Notes under the pieces: model-generated
What the model was told of the DNA's origin: nothing
Database searches by the model: none
The model's input: only the letters and a program-made list of their open reading frames with translations
Translations under genes and position numbers: made by a program
Shown: positions 60,210 to 64,000 of the stretch, piece after piece
How positions within the stretch are numbered: the stretch's first letter is position 1
Layout: each line of letters starts with the position of its first letter
DNA from: an uncultured Collinsella sp.
GTDB taxonomy: Bacteria > Actinomycetota > Coriobacteriia > Coriobacteriales > Coriobacteriaceae
Length of the DNA stretch: 64,000 bases
Assembly (NCBI GenBank): GCA_958370785.1
Contig: CATXKN010000009.1
Location: 1-64,000 of the forward strand
Direction of reading: 5' to 3'

Positions 60210-62837
60210 ATGAGAATCGATAAGCTAGCAATGACGTCGCGCGAGGCGTTGCAGACCGCCATGAGCACGGCTGCCGATGCGCAGGCCGGCGCGGTGGAGC
60301 CGATTCACCTGCTGTCTGCCCTGCTCGGTGCCGGTGAACGCAACATCTCCGTGATCATCGAGCGTATCGGCGCCGACCCGGCCCAGCTCGCACGCTCCAC
60401 GCAGGATGCCATCGACCACGCGCCTAAGGTTTCGGGCGAGGGTCAGCAGATGGGCCTGTCTAACGAGCTCGTCCGCGTCATCGAAAAGGCCGAGAAGAAG
60501 GCCACCAAGATGGGCGACAGCTTTGTGGTGACCGAGCATCTGCTGATGGCGCTTGCCGAGGACAAGGGCGAGGCCGGCCGCGTTCTGCGCGACGCCGGCG
60601 TGACCAAGGAGCGCATCGAGCAAGTCTACGAGGAGCTGCGCGGCGATGACCGCGTGACGTCTGCCGAGGACAAGACGCAGTTTGAGGCGCTGGAGCAGTA
60701 CGGTCGCAACATCTGCGACCTCGCCCGCGCCGGCAAGCTCGACCCGGTCATCGGCCGTACCGATGAGATTCGCCGCACCATCCAGGTCCTGTCCCGTCGC
60801 ACCAAGAACAACCCCGTGCTCATTGGTGAGCCGGGCGTCGGTAAAACGGCCATCGTCGAGGGCATCGCCCAGCGTATCGTGGCCGGCGACGTGCCGAGCA
60901 CCCTGCGCGACCGCGACCTCATCGAGCTCGACATGAGCGCGCTGGTCGCCGGCGCCAAGTACCGCGGTGAGTTCGAGGACCGCTTAAAGGCCGTGCTCAA
61001 GGAGGTGCAGAAGTCCGAAGGTAAGGTCATCCTGTTCATCGATGAGCTCCATACCATCGTGGGCGCGGGTGCCACCGAGGGCTCCATGGACGCCGGCAAC
61101 ATCCTGAAGCCGGCGCTTGCCCGTGGCGATCTGCACGCGATCGGCGCGACTACGCTCGACGAATACCGCAAGTACATCGAGAAGGACGCGGCGCTCGCGC
61201 GTCGTTTCCAGACCGTGATGGTCTCCGAGCCTACCGTCGAGGACACCATCTCGATCCTGCGTGGCCTCAAGGAGAAGTACGAGATCTTCCACGGCGTGCA
61301 TATCACCGATAGCGCGCTCGTGGCCGCCGCCGACCTCTCCGATCGCTATATCGCCGACCGCTTCCTGCCCGACAAGGCCATCGACCTGGTCGATGAGGCC
61401 GCAAGCCGCCTTCGCATGGAGCTCGACAGCATGCCGGTCGAGATCGACGCCACCACGCGTCAGCTCACCCAGCTGCAGATCGAGGAACAGGCGCTCATGA
61501 AGGAGACCGACGACGCCTCCAAGGAGCGTCTGGAGGCCCTGCGCCAAGAGATTGCCGAGGTCCAGGAAAAGCTCAACGTGCAAAAGGCCGGCTGGCTCAA
61601 CCAGAAGAACGCCATCGACCACGTGCAGGAGCTCAAGGGCCAGCTCGACGAGGCCAAGAGCGAAGAGGAGCGCGCGACGCGCAACGGCGATCTGGGCCGT
61701 GCGTCCGAGCTGCGCTACTCCGTGATTCCGGGCCTGCAACAGCAGATTCAGGATTCCGAGGCCGCGCTCGAGGCGCAAAAGCAGCAGGACGGCGAGGGCC
61801 TCAACGAACAGGTGACCTCCGATGAGATTGCCGAGGTCGTGAGCGCCTGGACCGGCGTGCCCGTGTCCAAGATGATGCAGGGCGAGCTCGACAAGCTGAA
61901 GGGCTTGGAGGGCGAGCTGCATAAGCGCGTCATCGGCCAGGACGAGGCCGTCTCCGCTGTCGCCGCAGCTGTGCGCCGCAGCCGTGCGGGCCTCTCCGAT
62001 CCGGACAAGCCCATCGGCAGCTTCTTCTTCCTGGGCCCCACCGGCGTAGGCAAGACCGAGCTCGCCAAGGCGCTTGCCGAGTGCCTGTTCGATGACGAGC
62101 GCGCGCTCGTGCGTATCGACATGTCCGAGTACATGGAGAAGTTCAGCGTCCAGCGTCTGATCGGTGCGCCCCCGGGATACGTGGGCTACGACGAGGGCGG
62201 CCAGCTCACCGAGGCCGTGCGCCGTCGTCCGTACTCCGTAATCTTGCTCGACGAGATGGAGAAGGCCCATCCGGATGTCTTTAACGTGCTGCTGCAGGTG
62301 CTCGACGACGGCCGCCTGACCGATGGCCAGGGTCGCCAGGTGTCCTTCAAGAACACGATTATCATCATGACGTCTAACGTGGGCTCCAAGGCCATCGCCG
62401 ATCTGTCCGGTAAGGACGAGGAGGAGATGCGCCATCAGGTCGACGCCGCCATGGCTCAGACCTTCCGCCCCGAGTTCCTCAACCGTATCGACGATATCGT
62501 GGTGTTCCATCCGCTCGGCATGGCGCAGATCGAGAAGATTGTCGACATCCAGCTTGCCGACGTCCGCGCACGCCTGGCCAAGGAGCGCATGACGCTTGCC
62601 ATCACCCCGGCGGCCAAGCAGATGCTCGCCGTGGGCGGCCTGGACCCGGTCTTTGGCGCCCGTCCGCTCAAGCGTCTGGTTCAGCGCGAGGTCGTGGATG
62701 CCATCGCCGCCGCTATCATCGACGGCACGGTGCGCGAGGGCGATCAGGTGACGGTCGATGTCGACAAGGACGGCGGCTTTACCGTCGTGTGCGACAACAC
62801 GCCGGCGGCCACCTACGAGATTCCCGACGCCGAGTAG
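60210..62837 (+). CDS. clpB: ATP-dependent chaperone ClpB
   Basis: An 875-residue disaggregase of the Hsp100 family acting with DnaK. The N-terminal Clp repeat domain covers 1-145. The first AAA+ module has Walker A GEPGVGKT (206-213), the middle coiled-coil domain spans about 400-530 (LTQLQIEEQALMKETDDASK and following), and the second AAA+ has GPTGVGKT (609-616) and FLNRIDDIVVFHPL. ATG 60210 follows AGAGAGGTGA. It shares the upstream heat-shock element with dnaK. Confidence 0.99.
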   Translation: MRIDKLAMTSREALQTAMSTAADAQAGAVEPIHLLSALLGAGERNISVIIERIGADPAQLARSTQDAIDHAPKVSGEGQQMGLSNELVRVIEKAEKKATKMGDSFVVTEHLLMALAEDKGEAGRVLRDAGVTKERIEQVYEELRGDDRVTSAEDKTQFEALEQYGRNICDLARAGKLDPVIGRTDEIRRTIQVLSRRTKNNPVLIGEPGVGKTAIVEGIAQRIVAGDVPSTLRDRDLIELDMSALVAGAKYRGEFEDRLKAVLKEVQKSEGKVILFIDELHTIVGAGATEGSMDAGNILKPALARGDLHAIGATTLDEYRKYIEKDAALARRFQTVMVSEPTVEDTISILRGLKEKYEIFHGVHITDSALVAAADLSDRYIADRFLPDKAIDLVDEAASRLRMELDSMPVEIDATTRQLTQLQIEEQALMKETDDASKERLEALRQEIAEVQEKLNVQKAGWLNQKNAIDHVQELKGQLDEAKSEEERATRNGDLGRASELRYSVIPGLQQQIQDSEAALEAQKQQDGEGLNEQVTSDEIAEVVSAWTGVPVSKMMQGELDKLKGLEGELHKRVIGQDEAVSAVAAAVRRSRAGLSDPDKPIGSFFFLGPTGVGKTELAKALAECLFDDERALVRIDMSEYMEKFSVQRLIGAPPGYVGYDEGGQLTEAVRRRPYSVILLDEMEKAHPDVFNVLLQVLDDGRLTDGQGRQVSFKNTIIIMTSNVGSKAIADLSGKDEEEMRHQVDAAMAQTFRPEFLNRIDDIVVFHPLGMAQIEKIVDIQLADVRARLAKERMTLAITPAAKQMLAVGGLDPVFGARPLKRLVQREVVDAIAAAIIDGTVREGDQVTVDVDKDGGFTVVCDNTPAATYEIPDAE

Positions 62838-62880
62838 ATTTTGGGCCATGCCTTAAAATCTGCCTTTTGAGCCGAACGCC

Positions 62881-62917
62881 AAGGGCGGCGGATCCAATTG
62901 GGTCCGCCGCCCTTTTT
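62881..62917 (+). terminator. Terminator after clpB
   Basis: AAGGGCGGCGGATCC (62881-62895) pairs with GGGTCCGCCGCCCTT (62900-62914), then TTT. Confidence 0.92.
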
Positions 62918-62969
62918 CGTGCGACAATCGATGATGTTGAACGTGAGTACATGGCAAGGAGCTATGCAG

Positions 62970-63164
62970 ATGAAAGACGAGAATAAGACGAATACGCCGG
63001 CGACCGATGCCGCACCCGCCGCACCCAAGCCTGCGCCTAAGCCGGCGCCCAAGCCGCGCGACCCCTACATCCGTGCCGAGAACGAGGACGACGACGGCTA
63101 CGATCCCTACAGCGATCGCCGCCCCGAGCGCGAGCCGATGTTCGAAGCCGATCCGTGGCGCTGA
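62970..63164 (+). CDS. Small Pro/Ala-rich acidic protein
   Basis: A 64-residue soluble protein with a (Lys-Pro-Ala-Pro) repeat stretch (APAAPKPAPKPAPKP) and an acidic, aromatic end (ENEDDDGYDPYSDRRPE). AAGGAG at 62956-62961 gives eight bases to ATG 62970. It follows the clpB terminator and has no recognised family. Codon use agrees with neighbours. Function unknown. Confidence 0.55.
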   Translation: MKDENKTNTPATDAAPAAPKPAPKPAPKPRDPYIRAENEDDDGYDPYSDRRPEREPMFEADPWR

Positions 63165-63188
63165 GTGCCACCCAAAAGGCCACCAATA

Positions 63189-63255
63189 AGTTGCGGTGAA
63201 ATAGGGACTGTTTTGCGGTTTGACCAGTAAAAACAATCCCTATTTCACCGCAACT
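63189..63255. repeat. Palindrome with 26-bp arms, one mismatch
   Basis: AGTTGCGGTGAAATAGGGA (from 63189) to TTTT (63214) pairs with 63230-63255; a single position differs in 26. The stem contains AGGGAC as in the other repeat families. Confidence 0.85.
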
Positions 63256-63285
63256 GCGTTAGGGATTTTTCTGCAGGGGGAGGGT

Positions 63286-63312
63286 AGTCAAAAAAGCCCC
63301 GTCCCAAATTGA
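63286..63312. repeat. GGGACGGGGC-family fragment
   Basis: AGTCAAAAAAGCCCCGTCCC is the reverse complement of the left arm at 6294-6318. Single arm only. Bases 63313-63430 show no gene. Confidence 0.6.
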
Positions 63313-63430
63313 CTGCCAAATTGGCTGCTCGGGGAGTCGCATTCGAGCTCGGTTGTCCTCTTAGCTACTCGATATCCTTCGGAGCAATAACAGTGAAAAA
63401 GCTTGCTTAACTGTTAATCAAGCTACACAA

Positions 63431-63490
63431 AATCTTGCTCTTTAATTAATCAAGAATCAGTATAATTTTGATTAGCTAGAGAGCAAGATT
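63431..63490 (+). promoter_or_regulatory. Promoter flanked by inverted repeat before ATPase gene
   Basis: AATCTTGCTCT (63431-63441) is the exact reverse complement of 63480-63490, and TATAAT (63461-63466) lies between. The second arm touches the ribosome site GGAGA, so an autorepressor or RNA hairpin could close the gene. The region is AT-rich compared with the rest. Confidence 0.5.
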
Positions 63491-63498
63491 GGAGAATC

Positions 63499-64000
63499 AT
63501 GGCATTCAACGACTTGATCGCCCAGAAAATAAAGGACTTTGAACAGCAGGGGGTTCCGCAGGTCTTTGAGCGAGACCTTGATCTGGGAAACCCACAGGAG
63601 CCAAAGCGCGACAACATCGTAAATGTGGTTGTGGGGGCCCGCCGTTGTGGAAAGACGTATCGCCTGTATCAGGAGATGCAGCGGCTTCAGGGCCGGGGCG
63701 TCGAGCTTGACCGGATGCTTTACTTTAATTTTGAGGACGAGCGTTTGCGCCCGTATGAGTCATCGCTGCTGGCGGACGTGCTCGACACGTTCTATGCGCT
63801 GTATCCTGCTGCTCGAACCGAGGGCGCTTACATTTTCTTTGACGAGATCCAGGAAATTCCCGAATGGGGTGCGTTTCTGCGGCGTGTAGTCGATACGGAG
63901 AAAGCGACCGTCTATGTGACGGGATCTTCTTCTAAGATGCTGTCCTCAGAGCTTAAGAGCGAGTTCAGGGGTCGTTCTCTTATACGGGAGCTTTTTCCGT
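63499..64000 (+). CDS. AAA ATPase, AAA_14/DUF4143 family (partial)
   Basis: The first 167 codons of a gene cut off by the window end. It encodes an ATPase of the AAA_14 group: Walker A NVVVGARRCGKTYRL, Walker B YIFFDEIQEIPEWG and sensor VYVTGSSSKMLSSE are all present. Such proteins usually continue with a DUF4143 domain and total about 400-450 residues. They are often horizontally spread in gut bacteria; function is not settled. The AT-rich promoter region supports transfer. Confidence 0.88.
   Translation, partial: MAFNDLIAQKIKDFEQQGVPQVFERDLDLGNPQEPKRDNIVNVVVGARRCGKTYRLYQEMQRLQGRGVELDRMLYFNFEDERLRPYESSLLADVLDTFYALYPAARTEGAYIFFDEIQEIPEWGAFLRRVVDTEKATVYVTGSSSKMLSSELKSEFRGRSLIRELFP

Overview
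The window is GC-rich bacterial chromosome with compact operons and many short palindromic repeats between genes. The gene content points to an anaerobic gut actinobacterium of the class Coriobacteriia, most like Collinsella: dnaK-grpE-dnaJ with an HspR-type regulator, NiaR with nadABC, a nickel-responsive hyp cluster, PTS sugar uptake, phospho-beta-glucosidases, LuxS and LytTR signalling. This assignment is inference from gene content; no rRNA or marker alignment was possible.

Layout. 1-6.3 kb: a LacI regulator followed by a sugar operon (FucI-type isomerase, split transketolase, glycerol-kinase-like FGGY kinase). 6.4-9.5 kb: luxS, a DUF4867 gene and a GH1 6-phospho-beta-glucosidase. 9.7-13.7 kb: a signalling operon with a degenerate kinase-like membrane protein, a histidine kinase and a NarL-type regulator. 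13.8-18.1 kb (minus): lipoprotein, SPFH, zinc-ribbon and DUF4428 proteins resembling the Bacillus YdjGHI membrane-stress set. 18.5-26.3 kb: carbohydrate genes (DUF1593 protein, esterase, PTS EIIBC, DUF4038 hydrolase, ROK kinase), then pyrE. 27.3-34.2 kb: RpiR regulator, a large glycoside hydrolase, AraC regulator, a second GH1 enzyme and a stand-alone PTS EIIA. 34.3-35.0 kb: an IS200-type insertion. 35.2-42.6 kb: lipoprotein, HAD phosphatase, hypE-hypD-hypC-hypF, NikR and a small unknown gene. 42.9-46 kb: thioredoxin, an unknown gene and an Agr/LytTR-type two-component pair. 46.2-50.4 kb: nadA-nadB-nadC-niaR and a ferredoxin. 50.9-55.2 kb: dnaK-grpE-dnaJ-hspR. 55.6-64 kb: an aconitase-family hydratase, two unknown membrane-anchored proteins, clpB, a small acidic protein and the start of an AAA ATPase.

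How the genes fit together. The EIIBC permease lacks an EIIA domain, and the free EIIA near 33.7 kb could supply phosphate to it. The two GH1 enzymes would then split imported phosphorylated beta-glucosides. GTAAAC/GTTTAC motifs in front of the LacI gene, the isomerase operon, the esterase and EIIBC suggest one sugar regulon.

The most notable unexplained signals are: (i) a structured element of about 200 bp in three copies, each directly after a stop codon, with covarying stems; (ii) a shared leader in front of both GH1 genes with four AGTATC-like boxes at identical spacing; (iii) an AAATCT-N15-AGATTT element in front of both dnaK and clpB, beside an HspR gene, that is neither CIRCE nor classical HAIR; (iv) at least six families of intergenic palindromes, many with a GGGAC core.
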